Below, piece after piece: positions 34,537 to 44,808 of a stretch of 64,000 nt of DNA. This DNA is from Akkermansia muciniphila (GTDB lineage Bacteria > Verrucomicrobiota > Verrucomicrobiia > Verrucomicrobiales > Akkermansiaceae), in contig CAMDCV010000002.1 of NCBI GenBank assembly GCA_945890645.1, positions 156,073 to 220,072 of the forward strand, written 5' to 3'. The notes below the pieces were generated by a model. The model was given only the letters and a program-made list of their open reading frames with translations, did no database searches and was not told the DNA's origin. How positions within the stretch are numbered: the first letter of the stretch is position 1; each line of letters starts with the position of its first letter. A program made the position numbers and the translations under genes.

Positions 34537-36038
34537 CGACTGCCTCCCTTCACGATTGATTGACGTGCCATCATCTCGGCGCGTTGGTATTGAGCTCGAA
34601 AATGCGCACCAAGTTCCGAAGCACGCTTCGCAGAATCTAATGCATTCGAGGCACCCAAACCTGGATCCCCCTGCCCCATCGTCGCGTAATCGAGCACCGA
34701 TACATCAAAAAATACCGCCATCGCATCGGGTGGAAAATTTGCCTCGCGTAAGGCTTTCCAAGCGCTTTTCATTTCTTCGTGCGAATCAATTCCGATCACG
34801 CGCACCAGACTTCTGATCGTGCCGAATGCTTTGCCGGTGAGCTCGGGCTTGTAGACAAAATTGCCTGTCGCCTCATAGGGATTGATTTCGCCATCGGTGA
34901 AATGCTGCACGTTTTCTGGTGTGTAGATATCGCGCCGCACGGGCATACGCCGAAGGGCTTTCGAGATAGGACCTGATGGCTTGCCCGGCTCGACATTCCA
35001 TAACAACTGCCCAGGATTGCTCAAAACGAACTCAACAAAAGCCTGCGCGACTTCGGGATTCGGCGCACCGCGCATCACGGCGATCGGATCGCCACTTAAG
35101 GACGATCCACCCTTCGGTGCAATCCATCGCAAGCGCGAGGTGCCATCGGCCCGTTTGAGTTCATCACTGAATGATCGTCCATAAAAATCCACACACATGC
35201 CCGCCACTGAATCACCCTGCCCCACGTCCTGCGGAATCTTTGAGGCGCTGTCAGTGAAGTAGCGCGCATTTGCACACAGCCTCATGATGAGCTGCCAGCC
35301 CATTTTCCAGCCTTCGGCACGATTGACATTGGGATCATCGCTGATCGGACACTCTACCATGGCGATGTGCATTTGCTGTTGAATCAACAATTCAAACGCC
35401 CGCGCCACTGAACCGCTTTTACTTGGATCAGCGAGAGCCAAATAACCCGCATAACGAGGATCGCCGAGATCAGACCATGTCTGCGGCGTCGGCAGACCGA
35501 GGCGTTTCAGCCCATCTTCATTGTAACAAATACCAAACTGCGACAAACAAGCCGCCACCCATGTCCGCTCATCGTTATAATATTGCTCGCCAGAAAAATA
35601 CTGCGTCACGCCCTGCTCGCCGAACCACTCGGGGTGTTTATCAAACACCTCCAAACGCACGAGCCTCCCCTCGCCTTTTTTCGGCTTGTGCTGCGTTTTG
35701 AATTCGTAATCACCACCGCCGAAAAAGATATCTACGCCCATGCCCGGCACACCGCGTTCTTCTGCTGCTTTGTAGCCAGAATCAAGTACTTTACGAATCT
35801 CCGCTGTTCCTCCGGGCGTGCGCCAATCGACATACACACTGCGACCACTGCGCTCTTTCCACCAACGCGCAAAGGCTTCTCCATACTCGTTGCGGATCGA
35901 CTCGTTGTGCGGCGTGATGATCACCAAGCGGTCATCGGCATCGCGCGGTGAAGCCGTCGCCGATTCTTTGCGCAGCAATACCGGCAGCGCGACTATCGCC
36001 ACCAACAACCCGACGATGAATGCCACACGCTTGAACAT
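34533..36038 (-). CDS. ABC transporter substrate-binding protein
   Basis: A 501-residue periplasmic binding protein of the family-1 extracellular type related to iron(III) and 2-aminoethylphosphonate receptors. An N-terminal hydrophobic segment (FIVGLLVAIVALPVLL) could be a signal peptide or an uncleaved anchor; there is no lipobox. LVIITPHNESIRNEYGEAFA opens the first lobe, and DIFFGGGDYEF and DPSKSGSVARAFELL are typical ligand-cleft blocks. It is about 150 residues longer than FbpA. It sits between the ATPase and permease genes of the same importer. Confidence 0.88.
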   Translation of the reverse strand: MFKRVAFIVGLLVAIVALPVLLRKESATASPRDADDRLVIITPHNESIRNEYGEAFARWWKERSGRSVYVDWRTPGGTAEIRKVLDSGYKAAEERGVPGMGVDIFFGGGDYEFKTQHKPKKGEGRLVRLEVFDKHPEWFGEQGVTQYFSGEQYYNDERTWVAACLSQFGICYNEDGLKRLGLPTPQTWSDLGDPRYAGYLALADPSKSGSVARAFELLIQQQMHIAMVECPISDDPNVNRAEGWKMGWQLIMRLCANARYFTDSASKIPQDVGQGDSVAGMCVDFYGRSFSDELKRADGTSRLRWIAPKGGSSLSGDPIAVMRGAPNPEVAQAFVEFVLSNPGQLLWNVEPGKPSGPISKALRRMPVRRDIYTPENVQHFTDGEINPYEATGNFVYKPELTGKAFGTIRSLVRVIGIDSHEEMKSAWKALREANFPPDAMAVFFDVSVLDYATMGQGDPGLGASNALDSAKRASELGAHFRAQYQRAEMMARQSIVKGGSR

Positions 36039-36046
36039 ACCTTCGA

Positions 36047-37099
36047 TTATTTTTCTAACAAAATCACATCCTCCGCCTGCACCGCCAAACGCACCTCGTC
36101 ACCAGCCGCATAGATATGATGCGGATTCAGTTCGACCACTTGCAAGCGACCAAAGCCCGTTTCCATCCAATACTGAATGCACTGACCCAGATACACTTTC
36201 TCCACTACCTGCGCCGCGATAGCACCTGCTGGATCAATGCGCAGAGCCTCCGGGCGCATTGAAATTTTTACCTTGCTGCTTTCTTTGGGTTGCCACGCGG
36301 GATTGGTCACCCTTCCCATCAATCGCAACTCACCGAGTCGCACCGCGTAGCCGTCGACTTCTTTCTCGATCGTCCCTTCAAACAAATTAGTTTCGCCAAT
36401 AAAGCCCGCCACATAAGTTGAACGAGGATCGCGATAGATTTCTTCGGGCGTGCCGAGTTGCTCGATCACTCCACCCGCCAAAATCGCCATGCGGTCGGCC
36501 ATCGCCAAGGCTTCTTCTTGATCGTGAGTGACGTAGACCGCCGTGAGTCCGAATTCTTTCACAATGCGTCTAATTTCACGACGCATCTCAATGCGCAATT
36601 GGGCGTCGAGGTTCGAGAGCGGTTCATCGAGCAACAAGCACTTCGGATGTACGACCAGCGCCCGCGCCAGCGCGACCCGTTGCTGTTGGCCACCGGACAT
36701 CGCATCGATGGAGCGATCGCCAAATCCTTCCAGTTTCACCATCGCAAGCGCTTCCTCCACGCGACGTTTAATTTCGTCCTTCGGCACTTTTCGTTCTTCC
36801 AACCCAAACGAAATATTTTTTGCCACTGTCAGATGCGGCCACAGCGCATAGCTTTGGAATACCATCGCAGCCTCGCGCTTGTGCGGTGCGAGCTCAGTAA
36901 CATTGCGATTACCAAAAAAAATCTGGCCACTTGTCGGAGTTTCCAGTCCCGCGATGCAACGGAGCAAAGTCGATTTCCCGCAGCCCGATGCCCCTAACAG
37001 GAAAAATAATTCCCCCGGTCGAATTTCTAAAGTCACGCCATTGAGCGCGCGCGTATCCCCGAAAGCCTTGACTACATTTTCTGCACGAATTGATTCCAT
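36047..37099 (-). CDS. ABC transporter ATP-binding protein (FbpC/PotA type)
   Basis: A 350-residue importer ATPase. Walker A is LLGASGCGKSTLLRCIAG (about 35-50), the signature is MSGGQQQRVALARALV, and Walker B is CLLLDEPLSNLDAQLR, followed by the switch histidine in YVTHDQEEALAMADR. A C-terminal TOBE domain follows (about 280-345: KISMRPEALRIDPAGAIAAQ). It is the first gene of the three-gene operon. FETNLF-like GETNLFEGTI is characteristic of the iron/polyamine/maltose branch. Confidence 0.93.
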   Translation of the reverse strand: MESIRAENVVKAFGDTRALNGVTLEIRPGELFFLLGASGCGKSTLLRCIAGLETPTSGQIFFGNRNVTELAPHKREAAMVFQSYALWPHLTVAKNISFGLEERKVPKDEIKRRVEEALAMVKLEGFGDRSIDAMSGGQQQRVALARALVVHPKCLLLDEPLSNLDAQLRIEMRREIRRIVKEFGLTAVYVTHDQEEALAMADRMAILAGGVIEQLGTPEEIYRDPRSTYVAGFIGETNLFEGTIEKEVDGYAVRLGELRLMGRVTNPAWQPKESSKVKISMRPEALRIDPAGAIAAQVVEKVYLGQCIQYWMETGFGRLQVVELNPHHIYAAGDEVRLAVQAEDVILLEK

Positions 37100-37323
37100 G
37101 AGCTGCGCCCGTTATCCTCAATAGATTGACGGACATGGCAAGCAGATTGATTGCGCAATTCGTAAAGGACGTTGATCATTGTTCATAAGATAGGTCCGCC
37201 AACGATTGTCATCGAAGTGCTAAATTTTCCGAAACTTTGGTTGGTAGTCGAATCAATTTACGCTTTACTGGCGGCGGTGACTCTCGGAATCACCAGATAT
37301 TTCACACGAACACGAACACAATT

Positions 37324-38034
37324 ATGGGACGCGCCTTTGAATGCAGACGAAGAGCTAAAGAAGCACGCTGGGACAAGATGTCCAAAGTGTTTCCGAAGAT
37401 GGCAAAATTGATCACCATGGCCGCCAAAGAAGGTGGACCCGATCCCCTCACCAATGCAAAACTGCGACTCGCGATTGCCAATGCAAAAGCGGAAAACCTT
37501 CCTAAAGATAACATCGATGCTGCCATCAAACGCGCTTCGGCAAAAGACGCACAGGACATCGTAGAGGTCAATTACGAGGGCAAAGGCCCCCATGGTGTGT
37601 TGATCTTTGTCGAGTGCGCGACGGATAATTCGAATCGTTCCGTCACCAACGTAAAAACCTATTTCAATAAAAATGGCGGACAGATGGTGCCGAGCGGCTC
37701 GTTAGAATTCTTGTTCGCTCGCAAAGCCGCTGTCGAATTCCAACGTACGGATGGCATGGACTTGGAAGAAATCGAATTTGCATTAATTGATGCGGGATTG
37801 GAAGAGTTAGTCGATGATGAAGGTCTGGTCACAGCCTATGCCGACTATTCGAGCTTTTTCACACTCACGCAGGCTTTTGAACAACTCGGGATCGAAGTGA
37901 AAAAAGCGGAACTACGCCGTGTGGCCACCAGCCCTGTAGAACTCACCGATGAGCAACTCGAAGAAGTCGAAAAGTTGATCGATAAGCTCGAGGACGACGA
38001 TGACGTTCAATCGGTTTTCACCAACATCGCCTGA
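37324..38034 (+). CDS. YebC/PmpR family DNA-binding or translation-associated protein
   Basis: A 236-residue member of the TACO1/YebC family. It starts [20 protein letters not shown] at 37324; longer forms upstream are spurious. [40 protein letters not shown] and [20 protein letters not shown] are highly conserved family blocks. The family has been described as transcriptional regulators and, more recently, as factors that relieve ribosome pausing at proline stretches. It is transcribed alone from a 224-base intergenic region with no other recognised feature. Confidence 0.94.
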   Translation: MGRAFECRRRAKEARWDKMSKVFPKMAKLITMAAKEGGPDPLTNAKLRLAIANAKAENLPKDNIDAAIKRASAKDAQDIVEVNYEGKGPHGVLIFVECATDNSNRSVTNVKTYFNKNGGQMVPSGSLEFLFARKAAVEFQRTDGMDLEEIEFALIDAGLEELVDDEGLVTAYADYSSFFTLTQAFEQLGIEVKKAELRRVATSPVELTDEQLEEVEKLIDKLEDDDDVQSVFTNIA

Positions 38035-38041
38035 CGCTGGA

Positions 38042-38074
38042 CAAAAAAATCGCCATGGAATGGACCATGGCGAT
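38042..38074 (-). terminator. Rho-independent terminator of the thioredoxin-like gene
   Basis: Hairpin with arms CGCCATGG and CCATGGCG (extended by two A-T pairs) around a six-base loop. On the minus strand it is followed by a run of seven T. It may also stop yebC transcription from the other side. Confidence 0.85.
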
Positions 38075-38098
38075 AGTGGAAATTGTTGTTAGCGAAGA

Positions 38099-39097
38099 TT
38101 ACTCGCCTTCTGGCGTAGCAGGCGCTTTTGGCTTCACTTTTTCGATGCGAGTTTTCAGGCTTTCCTTGATTTTATCGACATTTTTTGCGACGTCGCTTTC
38201 TGGATATTCTTTCGCTACTTCATCGACCATTTTGTTGGCACCTTCGATGTCACCCTTGGTCATAGGACCCGCAAGACCGATGTTGAGTGTCATGCCGATC
38301 TTAATCTCTTCCGGTGTTTCAGGGTTTTCTTTGATGAAAGCTTTCACTTCGGTAAGGGCTTTGTCGTATTCTTTGGCTTGCATCAGCGGCTGAATTTTTG
38401 CGCCCATGAATTCTTCAATGACTGCCATGGATTTTTCCTCGGCTTCCTTTTTCGCCGCTGCTTCTTTGCGAGTTTTGACAAAACCGGATTTGTCTTCTTT
38501 ATCAAGTTCACCGATTTTGGTGATAACGTCACCGTAGTTGCTATCGACCAATTCTTCATCGAGCACTTTGAGTCCTTCGACTAGAAATGCGGCTTTTTCT
38601 ACATCGGTTTTGGCAGCATCGGCTTTAGCAAATGCTTCATCGCGCTTCAAGCGGATCGCTTGCAGTTCGTTGAGATGAGCCACGTATTTTTCGGGCCCAC
38701 CGCGCTGGTAACCAGTTTTCGCATACGGTTTCCCAGTGGCATCGCAAAGCACGATGGAGGGAAAGCCTTGAATCTGGTATTTTTCTTGAAGAGCTTCGTT
38801 TTGTTCCTTCAATTTGGGATCCAGTTCTTTCTTGCGTGGAAAGTCGAGTTCGACCAATACGAATTTATCCTTTGTCCCAGTCTTGAACGGCTCATGGGAA
38901 AAAACTTCTTCGTTCAATTTGATGCACCAACCGCACCAGTCAGAGCCCGTAAAATCGATTAGCAGGTCTTTTTTGCCTTCGGCAGCGCTTTTTTTCGCAG
39001 CTTCGAAATCAGTTACCCAGCCTTCACCACCGGCAAATGCGGATGTCAGGGTGGCCAAGGAAAGTGCGAGAGTCGCAAGGAGTGTTTGTCTTTTCAT
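38099..39097 (-). CDS. Secreted thioredoxin-like protein with TPR-like C-terminus
   Basis: A 332-residue exported protein. The signal peptide is MKRQTLLATLALSLATLTSA followed by FAGG. The thioredoxin domain (about 25-150) has an active-site motif SDWCGWC (Cys55, Cys58) and a cis-proline in IQGFPSIVLCDATGKP. The C-terminal 180 residues are Lys/Glu-rich and helical, resembling tetratricopeptide-like repeats (EYDKALTEVKAFIKENPETP). It is probably a periplasmic thiol-disulfide or sensor protein. It is monocistronic with a strong terminator. Confidence 0.88.
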   Translation of the reverse strand: MKRQTLLATLALSLATLTSAFAGGEGWVTDFEAAKKSAAEGKKDLLIDFTGSDWCGWCIKLNEEVFSHEPFKTGTKDKFVLVELDFPRKKELDPKLKEQNEALQEKYQIQGFPSIVLCDATGKPYAKTGYQRGGPEKYVAHLNELQAIRLKRDEAFAKADAAKTDVEKAAFLVEGLKVLDEELVDSNYGDVITKIGELDKEDKSGFVKTRKEAAAKKEAEEKSMAVIEEFMGAKIQPLMQAKEYDKALTEVKAFIKENPETPEEIKIGMTLNIGLAGPMTKGDIEGANKMVDEVAKEYPESDVAKNVDKIKESLKTRIEKVKPKAPATPEGE

Positions 39098-39257
39098 AGT
39101 GATTCTGTGAGGGGGATACTGTGACGCCGATTCGGGAAAGGTCGAGCATTATTCTAGGATGCACAAATTGTTCGAATTTGCGCTTTTCCCGCCTTATCGC
39201 ACATTTCCTGCTGCATCTCGCTTGACATTCGCTTCCTCACCATCTTACCCACTGTCC

Positions 39258-40454
39258 ATGGCCAAGCTATCGATTCAATCACTGGATGTGCAAAACAAGG
39301 AAGTTCTCATGCGCGTCGACTTCAACGTGCCCTTGAAAAACGGTGCCATCACGGATGATACCCGCATCACCGCCGCAGTGCCATCGATCCAACATCTGCT
39401 CAAAGGTGGCGCAAAGTTAGTGCTCTGCTCGCACCTTGGTCGTCCGAAGTCAGGTGCCGCTGCGGAATTTTCGCTTCAACCCGTCGCCACTCGCCTCGCT
39501 GAGTTGTTAGGCCAAGCCGTGACACTCGCTCCTGATTCAATCGGTGCAGAAACTTCTGCCCTACGCGCTGGTCTACAAGCGGGCCAAGTCCTGCTGCTGG
39601 AAAATACCCGCTTTTATCCGGAAGAGGAAAAGAACGATGCCGATTACGCGAAGCAACTCGCGGGCAATGCGGAAATTTTCGTCAACGATGCCTTTGGTAC
39701 CGCGCACCGCGCCCATGCCTCGACAGAGGGTGTTACCCACTTCGTCAAACAAAGCGCCATGGGTTTCCTGATGGCTCGTGAGCTGGAATACCTTGTCGAT
39801 AAACTCGACCAAGGCGAGCGTCCTTTCGTCGTCATTATGGGCGGGGCGAAAGTCTCCGACAAAATCCAAGTCATCAACTCGCTGATGGCCAAGGCTGACA
39901 CTTTCATCATTGGTGGCGCGATGGCCTATACCTTCCGCAAAGCGCAGGGCTACAAGATCGGTAAATCGCTCGTGGAAAACGACAAGCTGGAACTTGCGTT
40001 AGAGATCTTGAAAAATGCGGAAGCCAAGGGCATTCGCTTCCTCCTTCCTGCTGATACTCGTATCACGCAAGAGTTCAAAGACGGCGCCGAAACCCGCGTC
40101 ACCGCAGCCTACGCGGACGGCGGTGAAATTCCCGACGACTGGGAAGGCATTGATATCGGCACACAGGCGATTGAAGAGTTCAGCAAAGAAATCGCTTCTG
40201 CCAAAACTATCCTCTGGAACGGGCCTATGGGTGTATTTGAAATCGGTTCTTTCGCCGAGGGCACTCGCGCCATTGCGCAAGCCGTGGCCGATTCCGATGC
40301 CTTGTCGATTGTCGGCGGTGGTGACTCGGTGACTGCCGTGAACAAATTCGGTCTCGATGAGCAAATGAATTTCATTTCCACCGGCGGCGGAGCTTCGCTG
40401 GAATTGCTCGAAGGCAAAGAACTTCCTGGCGTTGCTGCGCTCACCAGTCTTTAA
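39258..40454 (+). CDS. pgk: Phosphoglycerate kinase
   Basis: Glycolytic enzyme that transfers the acyl phosphate of 1,3-bisphosphoglycerate to ADP. The start at 39258 (MAKLSIQSLDVQNKEVLMRV) gives 398 residues, the normal length; the open frame extends upstream without homology. VDFNVPLKNGAITDDTRI binds 3-phosphoglycerate. VLCSHLGRPK, ENTRFYPEEEKND and NDAFGTAHRAHAST follow, and the C-terminal nucleotide-binding block is IVGGGDSVTAVNKFG with STGGGASLELLEG. It is followed after 30 bases by tpiA. Confidence 0.98.
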   Translation: MAKLSIQSLDVQNKEVLMRVDFNVPLKNGAITDDTRITAAVPSIQHLLKGGAKLVLCSHLGRPKSGAAAEFSLQPVATRLAELLGQAVTLAPDSIGAETSALRAGLQAGQVLLLENTRFYPEEEKNDADYAKQLAGNAEIFVNDAFGTAHRAHASTEGVTHFVKQSAMGFLMARELEYLVDKLDQGERPFVVIMGGAKVSDKIQVINSLMAKADTFIIGGAMAYTFRKAQGYKIGKSLVENDKLELALEILKNAEAKGIRFLLPADTRITQEFKDGAETRVTAAYADGGEIPDDWEGIDIGTQAIEEFSKEIASAKTILWNGPMGVFEIGSFAEGTRAIAQAVADSDALSIVGGGDSVTAVNKFGLDEQMNFISTGGGASLELLEGKELPGVAALTSL

Positions 40455-40484
40455 TTTTTCACTTAACATCCCATCACACATATC

Positions 40485-41255
<771 letters not shown>

Positions 41256-41313
41256 TGGAAATTGCCAGTTTGTGATAGCCGAAGGCCTTGGACTGCGGCT
41301 AAGCGAACGGTCA

Positions 41314-42150
41314 TCAAATCCGCTGATCCATATCCAAGGCGGGAGCATCCTCTTTCGCCACACCGACAATCACCGCTGGTACGCCTGCCACCGTCGTGTG
41401 CGCGGGCACATCGGCTAGCACCACACTGCCGGCGCCGATTTTCGCACACTCGCCGATTACGACGCGTCCTAAAATTTTCGCCCCCGCACCGATGAGCACG
41501 CCAGAGCGCACGATCGGATGTCGATCTCCCGATACCTTACCGGTGCCGCCAAGCGTGACCTCATGTAAGATGGAAACGTCATCCTCGATGATCGCGGTTT
41601 CGCCGACGACAAAGCTGGTGGCGTGGTCGAGCAGAATCCCACAACCGATCTTCGCCGCTGGATGGATGTCCACGGCAAAAACTTCGCTAGCGAGGCTTTG
41701 GAAATACGAAGCCAGATCGCGACGGTTACTTTGCCACAGAAAATGTGAAACCCGATAGGTGCAAATCGCCAGGAAGCCTTTGAAAAACAGCAAGGGCTGT
41801 AAGGGCGAATCGCAAGCCGGATCGCGTTCATAGATCGCGATCATATCCTTCGCCGCACTGCACACCAGCGCGGGGTGATCTTGAAACAAGCCTGCTAACA
41901 GTGGCGCTAACTCTTCGCGCGACATGTCCTCACGCGCCAGCTTCCGCGCGAGGCGCGTGCCCAATGCCTCGCCCAGGCAGGCGCGATTCAACACAACATC
42001 TTCTAACAAACTCGCCATTTGCGGTTCGCGTTCGACAATCTTCGCCGCTTCCTCGCGGATCTGATTCCATAGCGCTTTCACATCGATCTCACGGCCACCG
42101 CAAAATCGACTCACCTTAGCACTCGCACTTTCCTCGTTCGTATGTTTCAT
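41314..42150 (-). CDS. cysE: Serine O-acetyltransferase
   Basis: First step of cysteine synthesis, acetylating serine with acetyl-CoA. It has 278 residues with an N-terminal helical domain (WNQIREEAAKIVEREPQMAS, then LLEDVVLNRACLGEAL) and a left-handed beta-helix with hexapeptide repeats from about residue 180 (AVDIHPAAKIGCGILLDHAT, then GVLIGAGAKILGRVVIGECA). The C-terminal GVPAVIVG is typical. Its ATG lies only seven bases from the ATG of the divergent Rrf2-type regulator. GTG codons further in could be used instead. Confidence 0.95.
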   Translation of the reverse strand: MKHTNEESASAKVSRFCGGREIDVKALWNQIREEAAKIVEREPQMASLLEDVVLNRACLGEALGTRLARKLAREDMSREELAPLLAGLFQDHPALVCSAAKDMIAIYERDPACDSPLQPLLFFKGFLAICTYRVSHFLWQSNRRDLASYFQSLASEVFAVDIHPAAKIGCGILLDHATSFVVGETAIIEDDVSILHEVTLGGTGKVSGDRHPIVRSGVLIGAGAKILGRVVIGECAKIGAGSVVLADVPAHTTVAGVPAVIVGVAKEDAPALDMDQRI

Positions 42151-42157
42151 TTTCCTT

Positions 42158-42571
42158 ATGCGGATATCCCAGAAGCTTGAATATGCCTGTCGGGCCCTTG
42201 CCCAGCTTGCCAAACGTCACGGCACGCCGACTATTACACGACTTGAGGAGCTTGCGCAACGGGAAGCCGTGTCTGCAAACTTTTTAGTGCAAATTCTCAA
42301 TGATCTTCGCCGTGCAGGATTGGTCGAAAGCAAGCGCGGTAAGGAAGGTGGCTACATGCTCGCCAAGGAGCCCGCGGCCATTAGTTTAAAAGAGATTGTC
42401 GATGCCATCGATCCCTCACTTCTTGCCTTCACCGTTAGTAGTGAGGGCGAATCCGGCGCGGCCGTGGCACAATCATGGAAATCCCTCGCTGCCGCTTTTC
42501 AAGACAATCTCTCAGACATCACTCTAGCGAAATTAGCCATCACACCGGGCGATAGCATGTTTTACATTTGA
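42158..42571 (+). CDS. Rrf2 family transcriptional regulator (possibly CymR-like)
   Basis: A 137-residue winged-helix regulator. MRISQKLEYACRALAQLAKR and TITRLEELAQREAVSANFLV are the family blocks, with the wing in GLVESKRGKEGGYMLAKEPA. The three cysteines that bind iron-sulfur in IscR or NsrR are missing, so a cluster is unlikely. Its position between cysE (divergent) and metX (same strand) suggests control of sulfur amino acid synthesis, like CymR, which senses through the cysteine synthase complex. This function is inferred from context. Confidence 0.85.
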   Translation: MRISQKLEYACRALAQLAKRHGTPTITRLEELAQREAVSANFLVQILNDLRRAGLVESKRGKEGGYMLAKEPAAISLKEIVDAIDPSLLAFTVSSEGESGAAVAQSWKSLAAAFQDNLSDITLAKLAITPGDSMFYI

Positions 42572-42614
42572 TTTCATGGGTTATACCGCGTAAAACCCGC
42601 CTTCACCGATTATC

Positions 42615-43757
42615 ATGCCCGTAGCAATAGAAACGAAATTTTGCGACATCGCTCAGCCATTTGCACTGAGTGATGGCTCGGTATTGCCCGGTCTGCGCAT
42701 CGCTTATGAAACATGGGGTGCACTCAATGCGGACAAATCTAACGCGATTTTGTTGTATCATGCGCTTTCTGGATCACACCACGCCGCGGGCATCAATGCT
42801 CACATCCCTGGTGCGGAGAATTTTTGGCAACCCGAAATGCACGACGGTTGGTGGGAAGAAATGATTGGCCCTGGTAAGGCACTCGACACTGATGAATTTT
42901 GTATCATTTGCGCGAACTATCTTGGTGGTTGCTACGGAACTACGGGACCATCATCGATTCGACCCGACACCGGTAAGCCTTGGGGCTCGGCATTTCCTCA
43001 TGTCAGTGCTTCCGATCAAGTCAATGTCTCGGCCTTGTTGCTCGACTCGCTCGGAATCAAAGTTTTGCATGCTGTCATCGGACCATCAGTGGGTGGATTG
43101 CTCGCGTTGACATTTGCGACCCGTTTTCCTGAACGCGTCAAGCGGGTTGCATCGATCGCTGCTGGTTTCAAAACCACCGTATTGAATCGTCTCATCTTGT
43201 TCGAGCAAATTCTTGCCATCGAAAACGACCCGAACTTCAATGGCGGCGATTACTATGCCGGCCTGCCTCCTCTGTATGGACTTGCTCTTGCGCGGATGAT
43301 TTCTCACAAGACCTTTGTTCATCTGGACGCGATCGAGCGTCGCGCGCGACAAGACATCGTACAGGACAATGATACGCTTTCTTGGTACCGCGTGCGCGAC
43401 CAATTCCAATCCTACATGCTCCATCAGGGCAAAAAATTCGTCCGTCGTTTCGATGCGAATACTTACCTGCGCATCATCGACATGTGGTCACGGTACGATG
43501 CCGTTGCCGAAGCTGATGCCAGTAGTCCGCGTGAACTACTTGATCGCGCGGCTGCTGCCGGGCAGCGATGGCTGGTGTTTTCTATCGATAGCGACTTCTG
43601 CTTTTACCCCGAGGAACAGGCTGACCTGACCTTGCACTTAGAACGGGCCGACATTAACGCTACGCAGATCACCGTGCACTCCGATAAAGGGCACGACTCG
43701 TTTTTGTTAGAGCCGCACCTCTATACGCCACACATCAGTTGGCTGATGAAAAGCTGA
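42615..43757 (+). CDS. metX: Homoserine O-acetyltransferase
   Basis: Activates homoserine for methionine synthesis. It is an alpha/beta-hydrolase of 380 residues. LPGLRIAYETWGALNADKSN and LLYHALSGSHHAAG are family blocks. The nucleophile Ser is in VIGPSVGGLLALTFA, and the Asp and His of the triad are in SIDSDFCFYPEEQ and SDKGHDSFLLEP. NYLGGCYGTTGPSSIRPDTG is conserved in MetX. It follows the Rrf2-type gene after 43 bases and is likely cotranscribed. Confidence 0.94.
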   Translation: MPVAIETKFCDIAQPFALSDGSVLPGLRIAYETWGALNADKSNAILLYHALSGSHHAAGINAHIPGAENFWQPEMHDGWWEEMIGPGKALDTDEFCIICANYLGGCYGTTGPSSIRPDTGKPWGSAFPHVSASDQVNVSALLLDSLGIKVLHAVIGPSVGGLLALTFATRFPERVKRVASIAAGFKTTVLNRLILFEQILAIENDPNFNGGDYYAGLPPLYGLALARMISHKTFVHLDAIERRARQDIVQDNDTLSWYRVRDQFQSYMLHQGKKFVRRFDANTYLRIIDMWSRYDAVAEADASSPRELLDRAAAAGQRWLVFSIDSDFCFYPEEQADLTLHLERADINATQITVHSDKGHDSFLLEPHLYTPHISWLMKS

Positions 43758-43775
43758 GCAGTGATCTGTGGATCA

Positions 43776-44681
43776 TCAACCGAAGCGCACACCGCCGAAT
43801 CCTGCCGTCCCTAAAGCACCGGAGCTAGAGGGATTGCGGCGGTAGGCGAAGAAGTTCACGCCCTTGCAAATTTGCGACATCATCGGGAACATCATGCAAA
43901 GCGACAAGGGAGGAAAGACCAACGAACCGATGCAAAACATGAGAAACACGCTTTCACTTAGACGCGGCGCTGTGCGCAAGTCTTCGTAACTATCCATGAT
44001 GCGGTTCCAGTCTTTGGGTAAACCGCCGATCGCAACGAACAACCAGTATAGGTTGTAAAATGGTATAAATAACATCCCGACGGCAGCGCCAGGTGTGGTA
44101 CGCGGTGCACCTGCGCGAAGGCAGTTCCAAGCACGATAGAGATTGATGTAGAAAAAAATCATCGAAACTAACATGCAGATAATGCCCAAACCATACATGG
44201 AGACGCCTAACATCATCTGCGTCGTGCCGGCAGTCGACTCTATTGCACCAGAGGAAGAGGCGTTAGAAGAAGCAACACCCCCGGAAATAAAGAATACAAT
44301 CATCAAAATAAAACACAAAATTCCTCCGAGGAAAGTCCACATCCATAAACCAAAACCTGCGGGTTTGATCGAGAGAAAGGGATAAGAACCACCAGCTGGA
44401 GTCGTGGCTAAAGAAGAAGCTGGAGTCGTGTAGGGCGATGCCGTTGCTCCCGCTGGACGAGCACCGGGCGGCGCCCAGGCAGGTGTCGCTAAAGCGGCTG
44501 CGGGCGCTGGTTGCGCAAATAATCCCGGCACTTGGGAAGCGGTTACCCACTCCGCCATGCCTTCCGCCCAAACCATTGTGTCCATAGCGATTCGACCTTC
44601 TTTCGCATACTGCACCAATAGCTCACCCGTATAGGGACCTAGTTGTTGGCCCTCACTCAACACATACCAGTTTTCGTTCAT
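43776..44681 (-). CDS. GYF-domain (DUF4339) membrane protein
   Basis: A 301-residue protein. The N-terminal GYF_2-type domain is WYVLSEGQQLGPYTGELLVQ, then TMVWAEGMAEWV (residues 1-55). An Ala/Pro-rich linker follows to about residue 100. Three or four helices then form an integral membrane part, with NCLRAGAPRTTPGAAVGMLF and GGLPKDWNRIMDSYEDL as a DUF4328-like block. Function unknown. A second, smaller GYF protein is at 56524-57009. Confidence 0.8.
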   Translation of the reverse strand: MNENWYVLSEGQQLGPYTGELLVQYAKEGRIAMDTMVWAEGMAEWVTASQVPGLFAQPAPAAALATPAWAPPGARPAGATASPYTTPASSLATTPAGGSYPFLSIKPAGFGLWMWTFLGGILCFILMIVFFISGGVASSNASSSGAIESTAGTTQMMLGVSMYGLGIICMLVSMIFFYINLYRAWNCLRAGAPRTTPGAAVGMLFIPFYNLYWLFVAIGGLPKDWNRIMDSYEDLRTAPRLSESVFLMFCIGSLVFPPLSLCMMFPMMSQICKGVNFFAYRRNPSSSGALGTAGFGGVRFG

Positions 44682-44808
44682 CGCACACGCTTTATAAACA
44701 TTCCGCCCAAGCCTGCAACGAATTTTTTTATCAACTGCGCCCCCCCTGCCGACCGTCCTCGCTTGACCCGTTACCCAAGCCCGCTATTCTAAATCTGTCA
44801 GTTCCCTC

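Noticed and set aside
42579..42599. Hairpin GGGTT/AACCC between the Rrf2-type gene and metX
   Set aside because: The five-base stem has a long loop and no T tract, too weak to call a terminator or riboswitch.
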